Assembly (NCBI GenBank): GCA_018398585.1
Contig: JAGTTD010000007.1
Span: forward strand, 9,947,320 to 10,011,319
Length of the DNA: 64,000 nucleotides
Origin: Simmondsia chinensis
Lineage: Eukaryota > Streptophyta > Magnoliopsida > Caryophyllales > Simmondsiaceae
Direction of reading: 5' to 3'
Shown: in pieces, positions 44,555 through 54,833 of the stretch
Layout: the number at the start of each line of letters is the position of its first letter
Position numbering within the stretch: position 1 is the stretch's first letter
Notes under the pieces: generated by a model
Databases searched by the model: none
Told to the model about the DNA's origin: nothing
The model's input: only the letters and a program-made list of their open reading frames with translations
Position numbers and translations under genes: made by a program

Positions 44555-45362
44555 TCTTGAGGGCCTACAACTTTAAATGCTATCACTAATTTTCTCACAT
44601 TCTTCACTGTAGTTCCCAATTCGCCCTTCTCGAACAATTCAATAATGCATAAAATAATATATGTACTAATATCAAATGTTAAACATATGGAATACTTCGG
44701 CCAAAGTTTATAGAATATGTTTGTATATTTAAAAATCAACTAAGGGGACATCTTTATCTCGTAAGAGACTATAGATTCCATGTAAAATACCTATTCCCAC
44801 TCCACTTCACGCAATTACCCAACGCACGTAAGATTTAAGTCAATGCATTGTGCTAATCCTTTTAGCACATCAAAGCAACGAACAATCCATGCGCGAGTTC
44901 AAACTATTTCTTGGATTTCGAGTTACCATCTTACATAATTAATTATTTCTGATAGCGGTTAAGAAACAAATAATTTGGGTGGTTCAGCTTAGTGTTCCAA
45001 TCTTATTGACAACACAACAAAATACTCTTGGATCTCTATCCATATGATCAAGACAAGTCATCAAAAGTACCATATTATAGTCTTATTAAACAAGTTGTCC
45101 AAACTTATCACCGACTACGAACTTACTTTGACAATATATCGCTAGTTTGATCTAAGTCTATCAATGGTTCAATCTCACTGACCACTTAAACCAAAACTGA
45201 CATGTCATTTTAGACAACGTCCATCTCATGGAATGTTTTATAAAAACAATTACACGCATATTTGACTCATAAAACATAATCAGACAATAAATAAATAAAT
45301 AATTTGCATTTATTTAATATTTAAAACTAACTAATTAGGTTTTTTAGGACATCGATTCCAAC

Positions 45363-45600
45363 ATGATAACGAGATGTTTCGCAAATTTTGAGAAAACCGT
45401 CAACGTGCTCGTATGGGCTCTCATTCGGTTTCCCATAGAAAGTGGGAAGCATGTTGATGATCTTCGGATTTGTCTTAAAGTTTGCATTACCAATGGTGTA
45501 ACACAACTCCAGCTAGTGCAATGTAAGTTCAGAGAACAAAATAATCCCTAGTTGTATGTGGAGCAGCGTGCACCAGCAATGGAATGGGGTTGTCGGCCAT
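45363..45600 (-). pseudogene. gag N-terminal remnant of element K
   Basis: Starts at the ATG 45600-45598 (MADNPIPLLVHAA) and after frameshifts reads PKIINMLPTFYGKPNESPYE (about 45415-45475) and FLKICETS, the conserved start of the plant gypsy gag domain. It stops where LTR J begins at 45362. The plus-strand ORF 45363-45551 is its shadow. Confidence 0.75.
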
Positions 45601-45614
45601 GGTTGCAATCGAAC

Positions 45615-46091
45615 AAAAAAATTTGATACAACTTGCTAGTCAAACAACAAGGAAAAAAAATTAACAAAAGAAAAACAAAATCAAATTACTTAAGAAATAA
45701 ATAAATTACAGTAAAATATATGGGTAAATTACATATTAGTACCCCGAGGTCTAGTTTGTTAACTTTTTAATCTACAAACTTTATGAAATAATTTTTAGTC
45801 CAAAGTGTATTAAATAAAATAGTCCAAAAAACGATATGAAAAAAATGAAAGCGGAACCTGGTTTGCACCCTTATACTTTGCTATTTCGATTATTTTATTA
45901 TATGCATATAACTTTTTGGAATAAAAAAAAATATTTTATAAAATTTATGGACTAAAATATTAATATACAAAACCTTGAAAAACTAATATGTAATTTACCC
46001 TAAAATAATTTTTTTTTAAAATTTGCACAAAAATAAAAAAAGGAAAAAAAAGAAAATTCTAAATTCACTAATTCTAACTTTGACCATCGAT
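45615..46091 (-). other. untranslated leader of element K
   Basis: AT-rich noncoding sequence between primer site and gag start, with A-runs. Nothing else recognised. Confidence 0.5.
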
Positions 46092-46109
46092 TCCCCAACA
46101 ATGGTGCCA
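46092..46109 (-). other. primer-binding site of element K (tRNA-Asp)
   Basis: Minus-strand TGGCACCATTGTTGGGGA versus the complement of the plant tRNA-Asp 3' end, TGGCGCCGTTGCCGGGGA: 14 of 18 match and all four changes are transitions. This site is typical of Athila, Tat and Ogre-like gypsy elements. Confidence 0.75.
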
Positions 46110-46115
46110 AAAACA

Positions 46116-47746
46116 TGACGTGGTTTTAAAAGAGTGTAAAACCCATTTACTTGCAAGCGTACAAACAAGTTGTAGCTGTGTGGAGTATACAGGTGTCGTA
46201 TCATCAGGGAGTAAATGTAAAGTCAGATTTAGTTATTAATTAGTGAGGTTTTGAGTTTTCGTTGGGCAGTTAGACAATTAATGAAAATAAAGCAATTAAA
46301 TGGTGAATTAAAGTGTGGAATCAATTAAAGGCATTTTAGGGAATAAATTCGGGATAGTTTAACTGGAATTCCATCATTGTACTTTACTATGACAATGACT
46401 TAAATTAGACTGCAAGCACTAAGCCTAAGTTAACACTTAAATTAGGGCTTAAGGTAAATAACTAGTCTAAAGGCATAACCCATCTTATCACTCTAGGTAT
46501 AGCATAGGTTATCTCAATAGCACTACTTAAATTTTTTTTTTTTTTCCACTTCCAATTTAATGTCAACTTATATAAAAGAATGTGCTCGGGGTTGGGTACA
46601 ACCTCAACCTTGACAACTTATGAAAACTTGTTATGTTAAAATCTAGGCCACAAGCACATAGATGGAATGGAAATACATCGAAAATATATACATGGCCACT
46701 AGCACATCCATAGAAAACCAATCAAAATAAAATAATCTCCCATAGATGTGAGAAAATAACATAACACAAATCATTGTCAAAGATAAAGTATAAATCCAGG
46801 ATCCGAATGGCTACATGTCCTTGACCCCCTAAACTAAAAGCTACTCCTCCATGGGAGTTTTATACATCACGAAATCAAAAAAGAAAGGTGAATAAAAACT
46901 CACAAACTATGTCCCCCTTAATTGATGTTCACATTGACCCCTTACTTTGATCCCCCAGCAATCCAACAACTCATGCTTCGGAGTTTGTGAAAACCTAGAT
47001 CTCGTAGCGGCTCGGGGTAGGAAAGGAAGAGAAGATAGGCAAAACGTTACCAAAAAATAGGCCACCCCTGCCTTTTAAATGAAGGTGGCGTGCCCTTGAT
47101 TCAAGCAGCATCATTGCCGATCGATCGGGCAAACGGCCGATTGACCGACGCCTTACAACGCCAAATTCGAAAGCTTACGCAGTTAACTTAAAATGTGCGC
47201 AACTTTTGATTCATAAAAAGTTATGGGTCAAAATTTATATCAAACCGAAGCTTTTGAAGAGATCTACATGTTCTCAGTGGTATCATAAGTTGAATTGGGT
47301 ATTATTGGATCATAAATGCTCTTCTTTTAACCTTTTGCTCATTTTAAGTTTGACCAATTACCAAAATGCTTGGCCGATCGATCCGCGCATCCAAGGGAAG
47401 ACTTTTCTGGACCGAATCTTGATATGATAGGTACTTCTTTTCTACACGTGGTTGGGTTTCTTAATATAGTCTCCAACTTTGTCCATTTGAGCCCATTTTC
47501 CACCGCTTTTCAAGATGTCTCTGGACCGAATCTTGATATGATAGGTACTTCTTTTCTACACGTGGTTGGGTTTCTCAATGTGGTCTCCAACTTTGTCCAT
47601 TTGAGCCCATTTTCCACCGCTTTTCAAGATGTCCTTGCTCCAACGAGTTTCAAGTCTAAATACACATAAATTATCCAATAATTTACATGTAATAGCCGAA
47701 AATATCATAGGAATGTATTATAAAATATGTAAAATACAAGGCACTT
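46116..47746 (-). repeat. 5' LTR of element K
   Basis: Plus reading starts TGACGTGGTTTTAAAAGAG and follows the 3' LTR to AAAATACAAGGCAC at about 47744, where the final ACATCA has been lost. It is longer than the partner (about 1631 versus 1437 bp) owing to a 114-bp tandem duplication at 47407-47634 and an insertion near 46540-46620. Confidence 0.78.
47407..47634. repeat. 114-bp tandem duplication in LTR of element K
   Basis: CTGGACCGAATCTTGATATG begins at 47407 and at 47521. The two 114-bp units differ at only three positions (TTAATATAGTC versus TCAATGTGGTC). The partner LTR has a single, much more diverged unit near 41590-41680. The open frame 47370-47669 arises from the duplication. Confidence 0.9.
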
Positions 47747-48102
47747 CTGCTGCTGCTTGCTTTAGTTTTTCTACGTTGTTCTTCTTTTGGATTGTTTCAT
47801 GCTTCGGTTTGTACCTCTCTCAAATCCTATGTAGTGAGATGTTGACTTTTGTATTACACATTTCTCGGTAATTATTTTAAAAATAGGGTAATGTTTACAC
47901 TTGACATGAGAGACATGAGCACATGAACTACATGATCGATGATGATACGCTTCTCATCTTTGAAAACGGTGACAACCATCACACAATTTTGTTGAGCCTA
48001 AATTGGCATGGGAGTTACACAACCCTCCATAACGATATCTAACAAATAGAATTCCAACGGGCACATAAACCAAGCAAAAACGTGGTGCTAAATACTCGGA
48101 AC
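47747..48102. other. spacer, no gene seen
   Basis: No recognisable gene or repeat; the short minus-strand frame at 47954-48139 has no supporting feature. Confidence 0.4.
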
Positions 48103-48522
48103 TAGGGTTATAGATGAGCGGAGCCGGCTCGTGATTCATAAAGTGCGAAAGGCTCGGCTCACTTTGAGCTTAAGCCAAGCTGAGCTTGTGCCTTGTGAAG
48201 CTCAAGCTTGTAAGCTCGCGAACCTAAATGAGCTTCTCTTAATATAATATATTTGATTAAATATGACCAATGAAGTCAAATTGTAGCCTAACTAGGCCGA
48301 GCCCGAGCTTAAACAAACCCAAACGAGCCTCGATTGAGCTTAAATGAGTCGAAATATTGCAAGTTTAATTCGAGCTCGTTGAGCTTAGATCAAGCCGGGC
48401 AGAGCTAGAGCCTTTGACCAGTCGAGCTTGAGCTTAAACTTTCTGAGCTCAGCGGGCTTTGAACCGAGCCGAGCTTAATGCAAATGAGTAGAGCATCTCG
48501 GCTTGGCTCAAATACATCCCTA
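48103..48522. mobile_element. hAT-type MITE rich in GAGCTT/GAGC words
   Basis: 420 bp flanked by near-perfect 8-bp duplications CTCGGAAC (48095-48102) and CTCGGAAG (48523-48530). Inverted ends: TAGGGTTATAGATGAGCGGA and, reverse-complemented, TAGGGATGTATTTGAGCCAA. The interior is full of GAGCTTGAGC, GAGCCGAGC and AAGCTCGAGC type words on both strands, a hallmark of a widespread plant repeat. An 8-bp duplication with TAGGG ends fits a non-autonomous hAT element. The minus-strand ORF 48405-48587 is not a gene. Confidence 0.78.
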
Positions 48523-48530
48523 CTCGGAAG

Positions 48531-49674
48531 ATTATTATTTATGAGTGATAAAGGGTGTTTTGTTATCTTTCTTGCTCGACTTAGCAAAGGATTCGCCCGA
48601 CTGCCTTTTCCTTATTCATTAAAGAGGGAAAGCTCAGCTCCTATATCCCTCCCGGCCCCCAAATTTCCCGTCTTCGTCGATGGTTCTTTGTTTTCTTATA
48701 AGTTCAATTGCCATTGTTTTGTTTTCTATCCAATTAATGTATCTTAGTAATATCATCCATCAGACAACAAAATCAATCATACTGTGAAATGCGCTTTTGA
48801 TGCAATTGATAGCGGTTCTAATATTTTGAAAAAGTAATGTCTATTCTACTTTACACGTTTTCTCCCAATATCAAATGTCAAGCAAGTATCCGATAACTTT
48901 TTTCTCACTTTAATTTTAAAAGAAGGATGGACATGTTCCAAATAGAAAAGAGGGTGACAAATCCTCTTTCAACAAGAAAAGAACAAGAATAAAACAATGT
49001 CGAAATTCACGTAACTAAACACATACGTGAATGGAAAGAGGAATCTGGTGCTCTCTAGGACCACCTTTAGATCTTGTCATATTTTATTTGGATACTCTTT
49101 CTTGTGATATTTTATTTTGATACTCTTAAATTTAAAAATTAGATAAGTAATATTTGTCAAAATTCAGCTAAATTTTACAAAAAAGATATTAATATTGTAC
49201 ATAAATTCAATAATATTTATCCGTGATATTAACATGTTTAGCATAAATATCTCCCCAAAACATTGACCAAAAAACATCTAAGGATTATAAAAATCTTCGA
49301 CATTTCTAGATGAGTATGGCTCAAAACTTATGTCACGTGATCAACTATCATTAGGTTTTGAACCTCAAAGTATATTAAATATTTTATTGATAAAAAATTA
49401 AAATTTAATGTGCATAAATAATAAATTTTTCATTGATAAGTACCGAAAATATTGGCCACATTTTGACCCAAAAAAAAAAGGAAAATACTGGTCATATCAA
49501 TGCATTATCTTTGGTAAGTGGCACTTGAAGATGGAAGATTTTTTGAAACGTAAAATTTTTAAATTTTTTAAGTAAGTTTTTGTTACCAAATATCAAGATT
49601 GAAATAGTAAAATCTACGTGTGATTTCACACAATAATTTATAAAGACATATTGTTACTGATAGGGCGTGAGCTC
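48531..49674. other. AT-rich spacer, no gene seen
   Basis: No domain or repeat boundary recognised in 1.1 kb. The frame at 48478-48747 overlaps the MITE edge and shows no known motif. Confidence 0.35.
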
Positions 49675-50380
49675 TATTAGACGACTCCACAATGACCTCA
49701 TCATATCTTTAGGTCTTTTACTCTTCTACCCCTGAGGTTTCTAGCACGTAAGGGTAGTTTTTGTAATTATGCTGTTTTTTAGTCTTGTAATTACGCTTTT
49801 CCCTATTTTTAGTTCCTGGTTTTTCAATGCGCTTGCTACCCCAATCTCACACCCCGTGCACCACACAAACTTACACCTCGATCTAAAACTCGTGTTTTTC
49901 TATGCCCTGCTGCATGTTACAAAGGTTATTGTTGCCTTGACCCAACAACGGGACAAATTTACATAAGTCGTCATGTAAAATTTAATGAACATTACTTCCC
50001 ATATGTAGACCTAACACAAACAACTCCCAACAATAGCACTATTACTTCAATACCTACCCCAATCCCAATCACAACTCCCTCCACGACAGCGCCAGTAGTA
50101 GAGTTGGTTGTAAACCGACCACCCACTATCGGAAACAGACCAGCATCACCCCCCAGAACCTCACCGGCTACCCAGTCACACATCGTGCCTTTGGCTATCG
50201 TTGACGGCCCACACCGTCACCACCCTCTCTCCAGCAACGCCACTTTATCGCAATTCCCCACAGCTGCTGACACCCCCCCCCCCCCCCCCCCCAAAAAACG
50301 ATGCCGGCACCACCCACGATAACCGCAGATCTCCCCTCCCCTCCCCAACACCAACACCAACACCATTCCAAAACACCATT
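49675..50380 (+). pseudogene. F-family copia LTR fragment fused to an integrase C-terminal fragment
   Basis: 49675-49805 matches the F LTR start (TATTAGACGACTCC, CTCTTCTACCCC). From about 49830 a copia pol frame runs QCACYPNLTP, HKLTPRSKT, YKGYCCLDPTTGQIYISRHV (about 49924-49984), KFNEHYFPY, then the proline, threonine and serine-rich linker that separates integrase from RT, up to a C-run at 50272-50292. Gag, protease, integrase core and RT are missing, so an internal deletion joined LTR to late integrase. It is cut at 50381 by the next LTR. Reverse-frame ORFs here are shadows. Confidence 0.7.
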
Positions 50381-50759
50381 TGTTAGGAATAGTGTCTTAA
50401 AATCTATATTTATTTTGTAATATTATTTTCTTAATGAATAAAATTGAAATTTCAATCTTTTCCTCTTTAAATTTGTGTAAGTGAACATATATAATGCATA
50501 TGATTTTCCTTTAAGTATCATCCAAGAGATGGACAGAGTCCTCGGATTACTTTTTACATGTTCTTTCTAAGTGGACAATGAGATTAAGCCATATATAGAC
50601 TTAGAATAAATGGTATAGAATGCTGTTTGAATAGCTCGTGGTAGGTGATAAGTTTGGGCTACTTGCCTGTTAAGACCATGACTCGACACTTTAGATAACT
50701 TGTTTTGGTTATGTGGATGGTAATCCAATAGTGTTGGTTAGGTGTGTTATTAAGATTGA

Positions 50760-51117
50760 TGTAGAAATTGAAGGTTTATTTGGTTAGTATTTTCAATGTA
50801 TTTTTGTATTTTTTTGTAATTATTTGGTATAGCATTTAAATTCTAGATCTAGCATTGAAGAGAGGAATTCAAAATTCAAAATTGAATCCCTTCTTTTCCT
50901 CCAACTCATAACCGGCCATTATGGCCAAGATGGGAGTTTTCTTTGCATTTATTTGTTGCTATTTATTCATGTAATTACTAGGATTTTTATTTTTTTCTCT
51001 AGGCTTTTCCTATTCCTTGTAATATAAATTGATGAGTACTCCTTGAATGAAGATCATCCAAATTCATTCATATTTTGTGTTGTCCCCTTGATATATCATA
51101 TTGTTCAAATTCTTACA
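50760..51117 (+). repeat. 5' LTR of element H
   Basis: Starts TGTAGAAATTGAAGG and ends CAAATTCTTACA, 358 bp. Contains a TATA-like AATATAAATTG at about 51021-51031 and the palindromic GGCCATTATGGCC at 50915-50927. Confidence 0.9.
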
Positions 51118-51129
51118 TGGTATCAGAGC
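51118..51129 (+). other. primer-binding site of element H (initiator Met tRNA)
   Basis: TGGTATCAGAGC directly after the LTR end; a perfect 12-base match to the complement of the initiator-Met tRNA 3' end. Confidence 0.9.
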
Positions 51130-51238
51130 AGGTTGATTGTGTCAAAACATTGCTCTTGTTGACACGGTCGAGAGGCACTGTAAGTTACATTTCTCTTGTT
51201 TTACCTTGATTTTGTTTGTAATTTTACGTTTTGTTGTC

Positions 51239-52186
51239 ATGGAAAACGTAAGTTCTAATCAAACAGTTGCTCCAATTACTGTTCCAGGGGGAGTTCCTGA
51301 TGTGAACTCGCCTTATTATCTTCATCCCTTGGATCACCCGGGGCTTATTTTTGTACAAGATATCTTAACTGGGCCTAATTTTCCAACTTGGAGACGTTCC
51401 ATCTTCAAGGTTTTTAAGGCTAAACGTAAAATTGGTTTTCTTGATGGCTCAACTGTAAAACCGGATGAGAACTCACAGGATTTTGAGAATTGGAGTACAT
51501 GTGACTCCATGGTTTCTTCGTGGCTTACAAACGCAGTTTCCAAAGAAATTAACGCTAGTATAGCGTATTTCGAGACTGCTCGCGACATTTGGCTAGATCT
51601 TAATGAGTGTTTTTCCCAAGGTAACGTTCCATGTATCTATGAAATAAAACGTGAAATTGCACACTTTAAAAAAGAGAATATGCCAATTTTTGTTTATTTT
51701 ACCAAGCTAAGATCTTTGTGGGACGAATTGTACACCTTGGTAGCCATCTCGCCTTGCACATGTGGCTCTGGACAAGCCTTCACGGCTATTCGTGATATGC
51801 AGAGACTTTTAGACTTATTGATGGGTTTAGATCCATCTTTTTCCGCGGTTAGTTCCTAGTTAATCAACACAAAATCTTTGCCTTCTGTTGCTAGTGCTTA
51901 TTCCACTCTTTTTCAAGAAGAAAAGTAACAAAGTGTTGCATCTGGCAGTATTGTTGTCCAGGAAGCAGCAGCTTTAGTCGTGAAAGGGAATAATGTTTTT
52001 ATGGGAGGGAACTCGTCCGTTTCCAATGGACAAGTTCCTCGTCGCAATAATCGGTTATCTTGCTCGCATTATAAAATATTGGGACACACAAAGGAGCGTT
52101 GCTATGAGCTCATAGGATATCCCGCAAGATGGAAGCAAAGTGGTGGGACTACCGCCCCGAACCGCGCTGCTGCAGCTGCTGTTTAA
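51239..52186 (+). pseudogene. gag of element H
   Basis: The likely start is the ATG at 51239 (MENVSSNQTVAPITV), 110 bp after the primer site; an upstream in-frame ATG at 51137 is less likely because it would sit just inside the primer region. The N-terminal domain (YYLHPLDHPGLIFVQ, NFPTWRRSI) and capsid core (ARDIWLDLNECFSQG) run to a TAG at 51857. After it the nucleocapsid knuckle appears as CSHYKILGHTKERC (about 52061-52102): the second Cys of C-x2-C has become Tyr, so zinc binding would fail. The frame stops near 52186 in an alanine-rich stretch, followed by a duplicated segment at 52205-52375. Confidence 0.88.
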
Positions 52187-52204
52187 CCAAACAGCAACCA
52201 ACAG

Positions 52205-52380
52205 CACGTGCTGCGGCAGCTGCTGCAGCGCATGCCTCTTATTCTTCCCGGTTCTGACTCGCCGATTGATGCAGGTCAAGGTTCAAATGACAATCTAATT
52301 GTTGGTCTCACAACAGCACGTGCTGCTTATTCTTCCCGGTTCTGAGTCGCCGATTGATATCGGTCAAGGTTCAAATGACA
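52205..52380 (+). repeat. short direct duplication in gag-protease spacer of element H
   Basis: CACGTGCTGC, then TCTTATTCTTCCCGGTTCTGA, CGCCGATTGAT and GGTCAAGGTTCAAATGACAA occur twice about 110 bp apart (near 52205-52300 and 52315-52388). It adds sequence between the knuckle and the protease. Confidence 0.7.
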
Positions 52381-52489
52381 ATCCAATTATTGGTCTCATA
52401 GGGTCTCAATACCAACAATTGTTGGCCTTACTTAGTCCCAAGGGGAGTTCTCCTTGCATTAATTTAACAGGTTAGACTTCTTACAACAG

Positions 52490-53999
52490 TGACGTTTGGA
52501 TTATTGATACAAGGGCATCTAATCATATGGTGTCTTCGAATTTTATTTTACATGATGTATTTGTCAACAACACAGTTACGCCCGTTAGACTTCCAAATGG
52601 GACTGTTTTACCCGTATCTCATATTGGATGGGTAGCCTTATCAAGAGATATAGTGCTTGAAAGGGTGTTGAAAGTTCCGGGTTTTAATTGCAATTTACTT
52701 TCGGTGAGCAAGTTATGTAGAGATAGTAATTGTGTCGTAACCTCTCTTAAAAAATTTTGTGTGATACGGGACTTTCTATCGAGGAGGCTGATTGGAGTTG
52801 CTAGAGAACGGGATGGGCTATACTTCTTGGAGTCTCAGTTGATTCCAAGAGTTGCACACGTTGAAGATTCTACCAAAAGAGCAGTTCTATGGCATAGAAG
52901 ATTGGGTCACGTTTCATTTTCCAAATTGTCTACTTTCCACATTTGAATTTTGGTAATAACTTTGATGTTGATGTTATTTGTGACTCGTGTTATTGAGCCA
53001 AACAAACTTGTTTACCTTTTCCATTGTCGGTTAGTAGTACTAGACCTTGTTTTGAATTGATACATTGTCACATTTGGGGACCATATTGCACTTTGTCTTT
53101 AATAGGAGCTCGGTTTTTCCTAACTATTGTTGATGATTTTAGTAGATGCACATGGGTATATTTGTTGCGAGATAAGTCTCAGTCTCACAAGGTTCTTATG
53201 GGTTTTTGCCAGTTAGTATAAACTCAGTACAACTTAGAGATAAAACAAGTTAGAAGTGATAATAGTGCAGAATTTCTATTTTGACCTTTGCTTGATTTTT
53301 AAGCAGGAAAAGGAATTCAAATACAAAATTCATGCAGGGATACTCCACAACAAAATGGTGTTGTGGAAAGGAAACATGGTCATTTATTGGAGGTCGCTCG
53401 TGCTCTTCTATTTGAAGTAGAGCTACGGAAACATTTTTTGGGAGAATGCATTTTGACCGCTGCCTACTTGATCAACCTTATGCCTACACCTCGGTTGCAA
53501 AATCGTTGTCCATTTGAGGTATTGATGTAAAGGGCGCCTTCTTATAATCATTTGCGTGTTTTTGGTTCTTTATGTTATATGCATACGAAGGATCGTTCAA
53601 AGGATAAATTTGGAGTCTGTGCTAATTGTTGTGTTTTTATTGGATATCCTCATGGAAAAAAGGGATATAAAGTTTATGATTTAGATAAAAAGAAAATTGA
53701 TGTTTCTTGTGACGTAGTGCTTCATGAAGAATGTATTTCCATTTCTTGAAAGCAAGGGTGAAAACAATGTTCAGGTTTTACCGGAAAATTTTACTCAATA
53801 TATTGATGAAGATGTACCGAGGGATCAAGCCGGGGAAGGGCCTATGGCACCACCACAAGCTGGTGGTGATGCCGCGGACCAGCCACCAGCAGAGGAGGTG
53901 GCTGACCGATACCAGCAGGAAGGTGTCGATCAGCCGGCAGTGGCCGAACAGCGGCAGCAAGGGTCGGGGACTACTAGACCTACACGAGTTCGCTCTTGA
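52490..53999 (+). pseudogene. protease and integrase of element H
   Basis: The protease active site reads WIIDTRASNHM at about 52498-52530: family D-T-G is D-T-R, a disabling change. Pre-integrase LWHRRLGHVSFSKL lies at about 52888-52930. The integrase core has FELIHCHIWGPY (about 53050-53085) where the first catalytic Asp is His, then RSDNSAEF (second Asp retained, about 53252-53275) and QQNGVVERKH (catalytic Glu retained, about 53349-53378). C-terminal RVFGSLCYMHTKDR and FIGYPHGKKGYKVYD follow to about 53690. Stops at 52945, 53219, 53284 and 53748 break the frame. A proline, glutamine-rich linker ends near 53999. Confidence 0.9.
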
Positions 54000-54221
54000 C
54001 CCATCAAATATCGAGATTATGTGTGTGATATTCCGGAATCTATTGCCCATCCTCGTCCTACAACTCCTTCGTCCAACTCAGGTATAAGTTTTCCTTTATC
54101 AAATTTCGTTACAAATGCACGATTTTCTAACTCTCATTCGGCATTTCTTGGGGCTATCATACCTTGTGATGAGCCAAAGTATTTTGCACGGGCAGTGTAG
54201 TATCCTCATTAGAGGGAGGCT

Positions 54222-54830
54222 ATGGAGAAGGAGATGCAGGCTTTAAAGCACAACAAGACTTGGACTTTGGAAGAGTTACCACCCGGGAAACGTGCAATTG
54301 ATTTGAAGTGGGTGTACAAAGTAAAGTACAAATCAGATGGATCCATAGAGAGTTACAAGGCACGTCTCGTGGCAAAAGGGTATACCCAAGTTGAAGGTAT
54401 AGATTATCATGACACCTTTGCCCCTGTCACAAAGTTAGTAACAGCTCGATGTGTTCTAGCAGTAGCTGCAGCAAGAAATTGGATAATTCATCAATTAGAC
54501 GTTAATAATGCATTTTACATGGTGATTTACAAGAAGAAGTATTTATGAAGCTACCTCAAGGTTTCGAAAATCAACATAGGGGTAAAGTTTGTCGATTGCG
54601 GAAGTCTCTTTATGGACTTAAACAAGCTTCTCGCAATTGGAATTTGAAGTTTGCTAATTTCTTGATTTCGATTGGTTTTGTGCAATCTAAGTCGAATTAT
54701 TCCTTGTTTACTTTCTAGAATAGTATCACTTTTGTGGCAGTGTTGGTATATGTTGATGATGTTATAATAACAGGGAATGATATAAGTTACATAGAAAGGA
54801 TGAAAACTTAATGGGAAATTCGGAATCAAA
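54222..54830 (+). pseudogene. reverse transcriptase of element H
   Basis: Copia RT begins [20 protein letters not shown] and continues [20 protein letters not shown] (about 54304-54360), [20 protein letters not shown] (about 54369-54428) and [10 protein letters not shown] (first catalytic Asp, about 54487-54515). A frameshift near 54515 moves the frame to KLPQGFENQ and [13 protein letters not shown] (about 54604-54645), then a TAG at 54717. The active site VYVDDVIITGN is intact (YVDD 54749-54760). Confidence 0.93.
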
Positions 54831-54833
54831 AAT

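Larger units (their letters stand above)
41812..45362 (-). repeat. copia LTR J (A/C-like), truncated on the left, with two inner insertions
   Basis: From about 41812 it follows LTR E (GACCACTATTCTAATA versus CCTCTACTCTAATA) and further on LTR A, ending GGACATCGATTCCAACA at 45362, the regular family terminus. It lacks about 170 bp of the left end. Two blocks are foreign: 42367-42554 (MITE) and 43184-44554 (retroposon-like). An A-run at 42867-42883 is also present. No internal region of J's parent element remains. Confidence 0.75.
40353..47746 (-). mobile_element. Ty3-gypsy element K (Athila/Tat-like, tRNA-Asp primed), gutted
   Basis: Two related minus-strand LTRs (40353-41789 and 46116-47746), a tRNA-Asp-type primer-binding site (46092-46109) and a gag start (45600) define the element. 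Next to the low-coordinate LTR the minus strand has GGGTTTGGGGATA, a polypurine tract, at about 41790-41803. Between gag and that tract all pol sequence is gone and copia LTR J (41812-45362) occupies the gap. The simplest history is insertion of J's parent into K followed by a large deletion. Confidence 0.75.

Noticed and set aside
47370..47669. 99-codon ORF with a perfect internal protein repeat
   Set aside because: The repeat is the 114-bp tandem duplication in the K LTR; the frame is open because 114 is divisible by three. The partner LTR has no such frame.
49992..50386. Proline-, histidine- and valine-rich ORFs in several frames, possible cell-wall protein
   Set aside because: One frame reads as the copia integrase-RT linker directly after an integrase tail; the others are shadows, and a C-run inflates the proline count.
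51334..51588. Minus-strand ORF opposite gag of element H
   Set aside because: Shadow of the plus-strand gag frame, which carries clear capsid motifs.
53778..54050. Minus-strand ORF and a second plus-frame ORF over the H integrase-RT linker
   Set aside because: Shadows of the proline/glutamine-rich linker of the plus-strand polyprotein.
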